Part shown: in pieces, positions 46,189 through 53,855 of the stretch
Layout: every line of letters begins with the position of its first letter
How positions within the stretch are numbered: the stretch's first letter is position 1
IMG/VR virus record: IMGVR_UViG_3300022932_000014
Location: 1 to 64,000 of that record
Reading direction: 5' to 3' (one strand)
DNA from: a virus
DNA length: 64,000 nucleotides
Made by a program: the position numbers and the translations under genes
Notes under the pieces: generated by a model
What the model was told of the DNA's origin: nothing
What the model saw: the letters and a program-made list of their open reading frames with translations, nothing else
Database searches by the model: none

Positions 46189-48806
46189 AGTCTTGTTCTA
46201 CCACCTCTTCCTCCTCTAATTGGACTACGATTTATCACAACTTGCTTGTTCATTTCATGTTTTGGCTCTGTCAATCTTACTGGTACAAATTCCGCATCCA
46301 TTTTGTGTGCTTGTATTAATGCAATACCAAAAGCTGTAATTCTATCGTGGTTTTCTCCTTCTTTGTAATTAATAATTTCTTCTAGTAACATTTCATCATC
46401 AATTCTCTCTACTCCTAATATTTGAGATGTTGTTCCGTCTTCATGATGTGTTACAATTATTTCATTACAATAGTTTATAGCTTTATTTATAATTGCAGAC
46501 TTATTTCCCTGTGGTGATATTCCATACTGTCTCCTACCATTACTTTTAATGCTTAAATCAGCAGATACGTTAAATGTAGGCACAAGATATCTATCTGTTT
46601 GTCTTATAGTATCGAGATATACTTTAAATTCCATATCCTCATTCTCCATAAGAACTGCTTCTTCTGCATTGTATAATTCACATAACATATGACCCCACAT
46701 GTGAAATTTTCTATGTGGGTCAGGTCGGGATGTATAAATAGCGGCTATTCTATCACCCCATTCATCATTTCCAGATTGTCTTTTATAAACTACAAAACAA
46801 CCTAACGAATCTGTTCCAGACTGTTCCTGTTTATAGTCATCGAGCGAAATCCCGTACAATCCGCGTGGAGGCTTCTCTTCAGGTATACTCCCAAATACTA
46901 AGACAGGGGCATCAAAAAATCCACCTTCAAATGGAAATTTAGGTATTTCTTTACTTGATAAACTGGTTAATATCTTATTTCCTTCTCTTACTAAATCTAT
47001 TTTTCTTCCTAAGTCACCTGCTAATCTTTTTCTTTCTAGGTGAACTGTTGCTACTTCATATGGAAATGGATTTGTCTTACCTGACAAGAATATTTCTTCT
47101 GGTGATATTGGATAGTAGACAATTTCTTTTACTAATGTGGGTTTATGTTTTTGTTTTTTCTTTCTATCCGCCTGTATTATTTCATTACATCTTTTCCAGT
47201 CTGTAACTAATATTTTTATTTTTCTAAGATTTGGAGCATTTTCTAACTGTAGGTATTTTTCAAGATTTGACTCTATCTTTACCATTCCTGTTTTTGCCGA
47301 CATTTGAGCTGGAGCAAAAGTACCGAAGTTTTGTCTTTTCCAAGTAATATCTTCTTTAGGTATGTTTCTCTCTAATTTATCCCAGTCCATTGGTAGAATA
47401 TCATAATCATCTGGGTCTTTAAGTACTGTAAGGGCATCTCTTGACAGTTCTTCATTACCCCCAGTTCCAGATAAAATAGCTGTACACAACTTTCCATCTG
47501 GGGTATCAAATGAAGGTTTAGCTCCATTAAGCTGATCAATAAAAGGGGCTTTCATTATTTCATCTATCGCGAAGGCATCTGGAGTAAAACCAGCTAGGAT
47601 CTCAGAATTACTCACTGCACCCCCATCCAAGTTTATAATGTGGATAATGGCCTGAGAAATAATTTTATTTGTTTTGGTTCTTATTCCTAAAGGTATCTTT
47701 TTAGTCCAGTCATTACTGATATTATTTACAGCAAATGCAGGGTTTATATTTAAAGAGCAAACTTTTATATTTTTTTCTAACTGTCCTAAATCTTTTGCAG
47801 ATCCTCCTGCTACTACTAATTCTTTACCTCCTGTTATTGCAATATGGTATAAGTGAGATGCAAGTCCTGTTGATTTAAATAAACGTCTTGTAGCAGCTAT
47901 AAACAACATTTTTTCTTGTTTTCTTGCTGTTCTGTAGTTGTCTTGTATTATGTAGTATTCGTTATCCCTTAGTTCTGGTACTTTTACTTTTTTACCAGTT
48001 TTTTTTTCGCCCGTTACTTTATCAATAATCGTAATTGGAATTTCTGTTTGAAAGTGATTTATGTGAAAGTATAACCACGGTTCCATTTCAAGTCCATCGA
48101 TAGTTATGCCATATTTTAGCTTCTTAAATTCATTAATATAGTACTGAAGTGTTGGTATTTCCTGGTCAAAATAATGCTTCTCTGAATTCCATTTTGGGGG
48201 GTTTTCATTGTGAATATGCATCTCATTATTAGGTGGACTTGTGAAATCCAAATTCATAGAGTCAATCTTCCTTTTTATTTCAGGGTATTGCTCATACAAT
48301 ATTTCATGCATACACAATTGAGCAATCTTTGTATTCTCATGAAACTGAATTCCAGAGGTATCTTGACTCTCGTCATCTTTTATATTTAAAGATATTATTG
48401 CATCATCAATAGCATTTAATGATTTATAAAGAAGAGTATGAAAATCCATTTCTTCTTTTTTTAAATCTGTTGTTTTTATATCAGCTATAGAAGCTCCATT
48501 TACATAATCATCAATTCGATCAGTATGTAAACTAACTATACTTAAACTGTCTTTTATAAACTTTTTAAATGCTGGTAGATGATGATCTGCTTCACTTTTT
48601 TTTACAAAGTATTTCACCCTGTCTACAATAATACCTACAGCTTTATTTTGTACTTCAAATTCTTCTTGTTTTGCTGACTTCTTTTTTGCTTTTACTTCCT
48701 CACCTTTTATAACAAGTAAAGACCAATCATTATCTATTAGATATTTCTTGGTCTTTAAAAATCCTGGTTTGGTTTTCTTTATAAAGCTTGTGATAAAATC
48801 ACTCAT
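46185..48806 (-). CDS. terL: Terminase large subunit (crAss-type)
   Basis: The ATPase domain has a deviant Walker A (ATRRLFKST, about 305-313) preceded by a typical segment with EYYIIQDNYRTARKQEKMLF, and a Walker B at about 410-417 (DAFAIDEI). The nuclease domain begins around GLYGISLDDYKQE, with Asp656/Asp657 as likely metal ligands. A later acidic triad candidate is NHDRI near residue 820. The C-terminus is Arg/Gly-rich. At 873 residues it is long because of an N-terminal extension of about 200 residues. The gene starts directly at the stop of the 171-residue gene upstream. It packages DNA through the portal encoded next. Confidence 0.9.
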   Translation of the reverse strand: MSDFITSFIKKTKPGFLKTKKYLIDNDWSLLVIKGEEVKAKKKSAKQEEFEVQNKAVGIIVDRVKYFVKKSEADHHLPAFKKFIKDSLSIVSLHTDRIDDYVNGASIADIKTTDLKKEEMDFHTLLYKSLNAIDDAIISLNIKDDESQDTSGIQFHENTKIAQLCMHEILYEQYPEIKRKIDSMNLDFTSPPNNEMHIHNENPPKWNSEKHYFDQEIPTLQYYINEFKKLKYGITIDGLEMEPWLYFHINHFQTEIPITIIDKVTGEKKTGKKVKVPELRDNEYYIIQDNYRTARKQEKMLFIAATRRLFKSTGLASHLYHIAITGGKELVVAGGSAKDLGQLEKNIKVCSLNINPAFAVNNISNDWTKKIPLGIRTKTNKIISQAIIHIINLDGGAVSNSEILAGFTPDAFAIDEIMKAPFIDQLNGAKPSFDTPDGKLCTAILSGTGGNEELSRDALTVLKDPDDYDILPMDWDKLERNIPKEDITWKRQNFGTFAPAQMSAKTGMVKIESNLEKYLQLENAPNLRKIKILVTDWKRCNEIIQADRKKKQKHKPTLVKEIVYYPISPEEIFLSGKTNPFPYEVATVHLERKRLAGDLGRKIDLVREGNKILTSLSSKEIPKFPFEGGFFDAPVLVFGSIPEEKPPRGLYGISLDDYKQEQSGTDSLGCFVVYKRQSGNDEWGDRIAAIYTSRPDPHRKFHMWGHMLCELYNAEEAVLMENEDMEFKVYLDTIRQTDRYLVPTFNVSADLSIKSNGRRQYGISPQGNKSAIINKAINYCNEIIVTHHEDGTTSQILGVERIDDEMLLEEIINYKEGENHDRITAFGIALIQAHKMDAEFVPVRLTEPKHEMNKQVVINRSPIRGGRGGRTRL

Positions 48807-49322
48807 TTATTCTTTCGTATTTTCCTGCGCTTTAATTGCTTGCAAGACTATGTTTTTAATTTGCTCTAATTCAAGGCCTTTAGTTAAGCTTTCTTTTCTT
48901 TGCTCTAGTCTTCCTTTTTCAGTTTCTTTTGCCGAAAGTTTGCTGTCTACTACGAAGAATGGTTTTGGAATTAGATATTCTAAGCTTTCACATAATTCTG
49001 TAATTTCTTTTGGTAGAATCATTCCATCTCCAATTTCTAAATATGTTTTTACGTTTAAGTATAGAGTGTAAAATATATTTTGCAGATCTTGCATGTATAT
49101 TGTCTCTTCTATTTTTAAATCGTAAAGTAAGTTAGTGAATTCTTCTGGAACAATTAGTTCTTCTACTTCTTTGCTTTCATTGAAATTTAGTTGATAAACT
49201 TTTTCTACCGCCGATTGTCTTTTATCTTTGAAGTCAAGTTTAGTTTTTTCTAGGAATTCATTATAAAGTAAGTATTCTTTGTGTTTGGCTATGATGATAT
49301 CATAAAATTTATTCAAGCTCAT
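48807..49322 (-). CDS. Helical protein directly upstream of terL; small-terminase candidate, 171 aa
   Basis: The protein is almost entirely helical and charged, with coiled coils at both ends. The stop directly abuts the terL start, and the 5' end overlaps the 64-residue gene by 14 bases. Small terminase subunits are helical, usually lie just upstream of the large subunit, and diverge too far for motif recognition, so this is a candidate. No DNA-binding motif is clear. Confidence 0.5.
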   Translation of the reverse strand: MSLNKFYDIIIAKHKEYLLYNEFLEKTKLDFKDKRQSAVEKVYQLNFNESKEVEELIVPEEFTNLLYDLKIEETIYMQDLQNIFYTLYLNVKTYLEIGDGMILPKEITELCESLEYLIPKPFFVVDSKLSAKETEKGRLEQRKESLTKGLELEQIKNIVLQAIKAQENTKE

Positions 49323-49503
49323 GTGTGTATTTAGTTATTAATTGATCATTCTCGTTTTTACAAATAAGGTCTAGTAAATCAATTCGTTTATTGACTTCTT
49401 CAATATAATATTCACTACTTAATGAAAAACTATCTCTAAGTTCTTTTAATTGTAAAATCACTATGCTAATTAAGCTAGTATGAGGAGTTATATTACTTTC
49501 CAT
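49309..49503 (-). CDS. Unknown small helical protein, 64 aa
   Basis: The product has two predicted helices (SIVILQLKELRDSF, YYIEEVNKRIDLLDLI) and no recognised motif. It overlaps the next gene by 14 bases and the previous one by one base, so it belongs to the terminase operon. Function unknown. Confidence 0.55.
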   Translation of the reverse strand: MESNITPHTSLISIVILQLKELRDSFSLSSEYYIEEVNKRIDLLDLICKNENDQLITKYTHELE

Positions 49504-49751
49504 TATTTTTTATTTTGCCAATTTTCAAATTCTTCTTCTGTGTATTGTTCGTCTGCGAAATCTGTATTGATTGCGTTTTCTACTAATGTGTAAGCATCTT
49601 CGCTAGATAGTTTTCTTAGAAAGCTCAGTGACACTCCATTTTTTACCGCCTCTTTTTGAAATGCTGTAAATAACAAGTCTCCTAGGTTCATGTCTTGATG
49701 TTTTTGTCCTAGTGCTTGCAATGCTCTTAATGATTCTTGTGTGTAATTCAT
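49503..49751 (-). CDS. Unknown small acidic protein, 82 aa
   Basis: This is a helical protein with an acidic C-terminus (ADEQYTEEEFENWQ). It starts 4 bases after the stop of the DUF1573-like gene and overlaps the following start by one base. No family recognised. Confidence 0.55.
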   Translation of the reverse strand: MNYTQESLRALQALGQKHQDMNLGDLLFTAFQKEAVKNGVSLSFLRKLSSEDAYTLVENAINTDFADEQYTEEEFENWQNKK

Positions 49752-49755
49752 ATAT

Positions 49756-50085
49756 TTATAGAATAACTTGTCCTTTGATGTTAATTGTTGCTACTTTTGG
49801 TTGTTTGTCTTCGTGGAAATTTAAATATACTTTTTTATCAAATGGTTTTGTCATGTGAGTGTTTTTGTATTGTAATTCAATTTCAATTGTGTTTTTATCA
49901 ATTACTTCTGGGCTACTTTCTGTACATGAGCAGTCTGATTGTGATGTTAGGCCTTCTAAATTATTTCCTTTTATTTGAACTGTTCTTTTTGCGATTTGGT
50001 TCTTTTTTAGAATGCCGAAATTGATAATGTATCTATCTGTTGATTTCTCTATTTCTGTGTTTGTTTGTTTGTCTACTATAATCAT
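49756..50085 (-). CDS. DUF1573-like Ig-fold protein without signal peptide, 109 aa
   Basis: The pattern of an N-terminal strand set (FGILKKNQIAKRTVQIKGNN), a CSCT motif, spaced hydrophobic strands, and KKVYLNFHEDKQP ending in INIKGQV matches DUF1573 domains. These are common in exported Bacteroidota proteins. Here there is no signal peptide, so the protein is cytoplasmic or a virion part. It overlaps the upstream gene by 4 bases. The role in a phage is unknown; an Ig-like decoration or assembly factor is possible. Confidence 0.6.
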   Translation of the reverse strand: MIIVDKQTNTEIEKSTDRYIINFGILKKNQIAKRTVQIKGNNLEGLTSQSDCSCTESSPEVIDKNTIEIELQYKNTHMTKPFDKKVYLNFHEDKQPKVATINIKGQVIL

Positions 50086-50372
50086 TTTTCTATTCTTAAT
50101 TGTTTCATTATTTTATTAAACTCTTCTTTATTGTTATCCAATAACCAACCTTTAAAAATTGTATCTGCTTTTGATTCTCCTTCAATCTCATCTAAGTCGT
50201 CATAATGATATTTATACTCTGTTATTTTTATACAAGTCCCTCCTAAAAAGTCTTCATATAATCTTAAATAAAGCAGGTCAGCTCCAATAATATCATTTTT
50301 GTAATATGTAGGAGTACCTTTAAATCTTACTTTATCTCTTATCCAGCCGTAATTTTCTATAATTTCTTTCAT
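50082..50372 (-). CDS. Unknown small protein, 96 aa
   Basis: The protein has many Tyr and acidic residues (ADLLYLRLYEDFLGG, YKYHYDDLDEIEGE) and a helical C-terminus. It lies in the operon behind GroEL. I do not recognise it. The length is close to that of a GroES co-chaperonin, but the GroES mobile loop and strand pattern are not visible. Confidence 0.55.
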   Translation of the reverse strand: MKEIIENYGWIRDKVRFKGTPTYYKNDIIGADLLYLRLYEDFLGGTCIKITEYKYHYDDLDEIEGESKADTIFKGWLLDNNKEEFNKIMKQLRIEK

Positions 50373-50384
50373 TTTTTATTCTTT

Positions 50385-50681
50385 TTAGCGCCATTTTGGA
50401 GTTAAATCTATTTCTTCTAGTCCACAAACTGCCATTTTAACCCTGGTCTTAGCTTTGATACTACAACCGCAAGCACTACAAACTGCCTTAGTTATTTGAA
50501 TAAACATTAAAAACTTTTCTCTGAAAGTCAACTCTTTCTTATTTCTAGTATTGTATTCACAATTTTTACAGATTTCTCTTCTTTCTTTACACCAAGTCTC
50601 CTTACTATTTTTGTAAGCAATTAATCTAGAATTAAGGATCATCTTCCAAGTTGACCATTTTAGAAATTTATTTTTGACCAT
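50385..50681 (-). CDS. Small zinc-ribbon-like protein behind GroEL, about 98 aa
   Basis: I prefer the ATG at 50681 (MVKNKFLKWSTWK) over the one at 50702, since it shortens the overlap with the GroEL stop to 14 bases. The Cys pattern CKNCEYN...CSACGCSIKAKTR...C gives four or more potential zinc ligands. Similar small Cys proteins occur in many phages with unknown roles. It is translationally coupled to the chaperonin gene. Confidence 0.6.
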   Translation of the reverse strand: MVKNKFLKWSTWKMILNSRLIAYKNSKETWCKERREICKNCEYNTRNKKELTFREKFLMFIQITKAVCSACGCSIKAKTRVKMAVCGLEEIDLTPKWR

Positions 50682-52335
50682 TTGCTGTAAATATTGATGC
50701 ACTGTTATAAGTGATTGCTCCTAGAGTTAGGAATGTTCCTGAAATAGATACTGCATTTTGAAGTGCTAATCTTTCTACTTTTGTTGGATCAATAATCCCT
50801 CTTTCAAATAAATCTGTAAAGTCATTATTTTCTAAATCTATTCCATAACCGTATTCTTGTTTTTCTATCCTTTCTAAAAATTTATTACTATTTAAAGTCC
50901 ATAATAGAAATTTACTTTTATATTTTATTCCTGCGTTTTCTAAAATTTGAGTAAATGGGTATTCAAGTGATCTTATCAAAACTTCAACTCCTTTTTGTTC
51001 ATCTTTATTTCTTACTTCTATTTTAGCCGATTTAAGAGCATTTGCTATATTCAAATAGGTTACACCTCCACCAGCTACATATCCTTCTTCTAAACAAGCT
51101 TTAACTGCGCATAGGGCATCTTCTACTCTGTCTGTCTTTTCTCTTTTTTCTGGTGCGGAATAGCCACCTACTTTAATTACGGCAACCCCTTTGGTTAATT
51201 TAGAATATCTTTCTTTTACATATTCTGTTTCTTTTTTCCCTCCAGTGATGTTTTTAATTTGTTGTTTTACAATTTCTGTTCTTACTTTGATTTCTTCTTG
51301 ATTTCCTTTTCCACCAATTAAAACTGACTTATTAGCATCTGAAATCACTTTATCGATATGTCCTAGCCCTTCTAATGTAACATTATCTAAATCATCTCCT
51401 AAGTCTTCACTATAAACTTTTGCGCCTATTAGAGAGGCTATATCTTTAAGTGTTTCATTTTTTCTTGCGCCGAAAGAAGGTGATCTTAAATTCATCATTT
51501 TAAAGCCTTGATAACTAAATTCTAAAATCTCTTTTTGAACATGGCCAGAAATATTATCACAAATAATTAAAAGGCCTTCAAATACTCCTAATTCTCCGTT
51601 TTCATCTTTAGTAGTCGATAATTCAATAGCCTTATTCAACTGTCTTTTATCTTTTAGGTGTCCTTGGTAAATTAAAACATTCATGTCTTCAAAAACAGCT
51701 TCAAACTTTTCTCGGTCATTGATAAATTCCGCCAAAGAAAAAGGTACATCTAATTCATATCCTAAAGATGATTCTACAGAGGAAGTAATACTATCTGTTT
51801 CTTCTACCTTTATTGTTCCACTTTTACCTACTTTTCTGAAAGCTTCGACAACTAAATCAGATATTTCTTCATCTCCATTTGTAGAAACATTTGCTATGCT
51901 TTTAAGTGTTTTTAAATTACTTGAGTTTCTAGATAAAGTTTTTAAATGTTTTAAAGAGAAATCTAAAGCTAAATCTAGTCCTCTTTTTAATGATATTGCA
52001 TTTACTTTTCCAGTGTTTAAAACAAAATCTGCTTCATGAACAATAGCCTGTGCAAGTACTACACTAGAAGTGGTTCCGTCTCCAGCTCCCTCATTTGTTT
52101 GATTTGAAACTTGTTTTACTAGAGATGCTCCTGCGTTAATTATAGGATTTTCAGATTCAATTTCTTTAGATACAGATACTCCGTCTTTTGTTAATATAGG
52201 TAAAAGTAAATCTCTTACACACATTACATTTAACCCTTGTTTACCAAGAGTCACTTTAACTCCATTTGCAACTAAATCTACTCCTTCTTTTAATAACTTT
52301 CTGGCTTCTTGGCCGTAAACTACTTTATTCTCCAA
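50668..52335 (-). CDS. groEL: Phage-encoded GroEL-like chaperonin, 555 aa
   Basis: Family signatures are clear. There is an ATP site with TLGKQGLNVM, then LTKDGVSVSKEIE and GDGTTSSVVLAQAIV (containing the DGTT motif). The C-terminal equatorial domain includes EEGYVAGGGVTYLNIA and IDPTKVERLALQNAVSISG. The length is normal (bacterial about 548), but the Gly-Gly-Met tail is missing. No GroES gene is seen in the window, so it either uses host GroES or works without it, as reported for some phage chaperonins. It lies near the start of the leftward arm, upstream of head genes, and probably folds large virion proteins. Confidence 0.92.
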   Translation of the reverse strand: MENKVVYGQEARKLLKEGVDLVANGVKVTLGKQGLNVMCVRDLLLPILTKDGVSVSKEIESENPIINAGASLVKQVSNQTNEGAGDGTTSSVVLAQAIVHEADFVLNTGKVNAISLKRGLDLALDFSLKHLKTLSRNSSNLKTLKSIANVSTNGDEEISDLVVEAFRKVGKSGTIKVEETDSITSSVESSLGYELDVPFSLAEFINDREKFEAVFEDMNVLIYQGHLKDKRQLNKAIELSTTKDENGELGVFEGLLIICDNISGHVQKEILEFSYQGFKMMNLRSPSFGARKNETLKDIASLIGAKVYSEDLGDDLDNVTLEGLGHIDKVISDANKSVLIGGKGNQEEIKVRTEIVKQQIKNITGGKKETEYVKERYSKLTKGVAVIKVGGYSAPEKREKTDRVEDALCAVKACLEEGYVAGGGVTYLNIANALKSAKIEVRNKDEQKGVEVLIRSLEYPFTQILENAGIKYKSKFLLWTLNSNKFLERIEKQEYGYGIDLENNDFTDLFERGIIDPTKVERLALQNAVSISGTFLTLGAITYNSASIFTANGQK

Positions 52336-52343
52336 TTTTGTTT

Positions 52344-52808
52344 TTATTTATTTTCGGTTAATCTTTTGTATTCTTTATTTTGTATGTATTCTGTTGCGGC
52401 GTATATTTGATGACTTGGTTTATGCATTCTTCTGGCCGTTTCTGTTATTTCAAATCTTTCACAAATATATTTATTGAAAGTAAAAAATAATGGTAATTTT
52501 AAATGGGGTGTTCCCCAACCGTTCTCGTCTCCAAATCTTTTTATTTGCTGTATTTGATCTTCCACTTTTTTATAAGGTTCAGATCCAACTTCCATAAATT
52601 TTTTACTGTTTATTAAGAAGTTTTGGTTTTTATATAAATGGCCTAAATAGGGTAAATTTATTGCAAATACTTCTGGGTTTTTCGTTTCCTGGACAATATA
52701 TTCAAACATCCAATTAACTCCATCTAAACATTGTTTGTAATCATAAGTTAATTTATGTTTTCTAAATACTTCTTTTAATATGTCATCTAAGTAACTTAAC
52801 TGTTTCAA
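52344..52808 (-). CDS. Unknown protein, 154 aa
   Basis: This is a helical protein with an N-terminal helix pair (LDDILKEVFRKHKLTYDY) and a region (VFAINLPYLGHLYKNQNFL) that is reminiscent of conserved unknowns of crAss genomes. The C-terminus contains ITETARRMHKPSHQIY. It overlaps the previous gene by 4 bases and lies 8 bases before GroEL. No function assigned. Confidence 0.6.
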   Translation of the reverse strand: MKQLSYLDDILKEVFRKHKLTYDYKQCLDGVNWMFEYIVQETKNPEVFAINLPYLGHLYKNQNFLINSKKFMEVGSEPYKKVEDQIQQIKRFGDENGWGTPHLKLPLFFTFNKYICERFEITETARRMHKPSHQIYAATEYIQNKEYKRLTENK

Positions 52809-53254
52809 AAGGTCATTAAAATTAATTTACAGTCTTCATCTAAGACTTTCTTTCTTATTGTTTCTAAATCTGGCGACAATTTAAATTTTTGATAGTTTTT
52901 TTCGTCGCGCACTAAATATCCTCTGTCTCTTAATTTCTTATTAATTGCGTGAAGATGGTTTCTTGTTAACTGTTTACCTTTCTTTACTTTAGCTCTTTCA
53001 GGATTATCTTCAATTAAAAGCTGAATTACATCTTCTGAAATACCTTTTAATAAATAATAAAGTAAAATAGGCTTTTGAGAAGGTAATAATTTATTTTCTT
53101 CGGTCATTCTTAATTCTGAATACGCGGTTAAAAACTTGTCAAGTCTCTCTATTTTATTTTTAGAATCTACTTTCAAATTAAGCGCGTTTAATGGCTCTTT
53201 AAACTTCAAAAGTTTTGCTTCTAGTTCCTTAATTATTTTATCTTTTTCGTCCAT
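52805..53254 (-). CDS. Possible winged-helix DNA-binding protein, first gene of the leftward arm, 149 aa
   Basis: An N-terminal coil (IIKELEAKLLKF) precedes a segment with helix-turn-helix spacing. It contains KPILLYYLLKGISEDVIQLL, then QLTRNHLHAINKKLRDRGYLV, which resembles the recognition helix and wing of small transcription regulators or terminase-type HTH domains. It is the first leftward gene after the divergent promoter region and overlaps the next gene by 4 bases. It could regulate the switch between arms or be a terminase small-subunit-like DNA binder. Confidence 0.5.
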   Translation of the reverse strand: MDEKDKIIKELEAKLLKFKEPLNALNLKVDSKNKIERLDKFLTAYSELRMTEENKLLPSQKPILLYYLLKGISEDVIQLLIEDNPERAKVKKGKQLTRNHLHAINKKLRDRGYLVRDEKNYQKFKLSPDLETIRKKVLDEDCKLILMTF

Positions 53255-53271
53255 TTACTAGTAATAAAGTA

Positions 53272-53279
53272 CAAACTTA
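53272..53279 (-). promoter_or_regulatory. Probable -7 element of the leftward arm
   Basis: Minus-strand TAAGTTTG lies 17 bases ahead of the ATG at 53254. No TTTG is present 20 bases upstream, so this is weaker than the other promoters. The divergent gap 53255-53427 holds this element, a rightward extended promoter at 53358-53403, and a GTCAAA sequence at 53331 with no matching -7 element. Confidence 0.45.
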
Positions 53280-53357
53280 GTATATTAAAATGATATATCC
53301 TAGACTTTTAACTTTTTATTAAGATAGTATGTCAAAAATATTTTGTATGGGAGCTGT

Positions 53358-53403
53358 CTAAAAGTAAGTAATTTTTTATTTTGATTCTGTTTTTGTATAT
53401 TTG
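53358..53403 (+). promoter_or_regulatory. Rightward promoter with the extended late element
   Basis: CTAAAAGTAAGTAATTTT (53358-53375) is followed by 20 bases and TATATTTG (53396-53403), ahead of the ATG at 53428. It is the only rightward copy of the upstream element seen at the structural-gene promoters. Confidence 0.8.
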
Positions 53404-53427
53404 CTTCACATTTAAAACCAAAAGAAA

Positions 53428-53682
53428 ATGCTTAGTTACGAAGACTTTTATTCTCGTATATGGAATCATTATATCAGTTATAGTGACGTTTCATTTCAGT
53501 ATAGAGAACAGAATATAGAATTTATTAAAGCTCTTACTTTTTCTTTATTTAGAAAGTATGAGAGTAAAAATGTTAGTGAATCTGTTTATGCTGAGAGTCT
53601 TAAACTATTCTTTTATAATTTATTTCTTTTTAAGCCCGAAGTTTTTGATGGCGGAGAAGAAAAAGATTTCAACCAAAATTAA
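53428..53682 (+). CDS. Unknown small protein, 84 aa, first rightward gene
   Basis: The protein is rich in Tyr, Phe and Ser with helices (QNIEFIKALTFSLFRKYESK, AESLKLFFYNLFLF) and an acidic C-terminus (GGEEKDFNQN). It has no known family that I recognise. It has its own promoter with the extended late element, unlike the other rightward genes, so it may be expressed late. The non-coding structured region begins directly behind it. Confidence 0.6.
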   Translation: MLSYEDFYSRIWNHYISYSDVSFQYREQNIEFIKALTFSLFRKYESKNVSESVYAESLKLFFYNLFLFKPEVFDGGEEKDFNQN

Positions 53683-53686
53683 TTTA

Positions 53687-53718
53687 TTTGCATATTAGAT
53701 TTTTATTTTGTATATTTG
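53687..53718 (+). promoter_or_regulatory. Promoter at the head of the non-coding region
   Basis: TTTG (53687-53690), 20 bases, TATATTTG (53711-53718). No gene follows within reach. The transcript would begin near 53725 and run through about 100 bases (to the second promoter) or into the structured RNA. Confidence 0.75.
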
Positions 53719-53817
53719 CGTTAAAATTAAGTAGATCGTGAGAGGGCGTACTATAAGTGGGGGTTTTGAAGCCTAAAGAACTTCTTTAAAAATCATCACT
53801 AATTTCTACTGAATTAA

Positions 53818-53849
53818 TTTGCATATGTCAAAAATAATTTGTAAGTTTG
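53818..53849 (+). promoter_or_regulatory. Promoter of the large structured RNA
   Basis: TTTG (53818-53821), 20 bases, TAAGTTTG (53842-53849), with a GTCAAA box at 53827-53832 exactly 15 bases ahead of the -7 element. Transcription would start near 53855. Confidence 0.8.
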
Positions 53850-53855
53850 CATTTC

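Noticed and set aside
50082-50372. GroES partner of the chaperonin
   Set aside because: The length fits, but there is no GroES mobile loop or strand pattern.
51683-52039. A 118-codon rightward frame opposite groEL
   Set aside because: groEL on the other strand is unambiguous and no promoter or ribosome site supports the antisense frame.
53326-53352. Fifth GTCAAA promoter at 53331
   Set aside because: The -7 position 15 bases later reads TATGGGAG, not TAnnTTTG, so it is not a convincing promoter.
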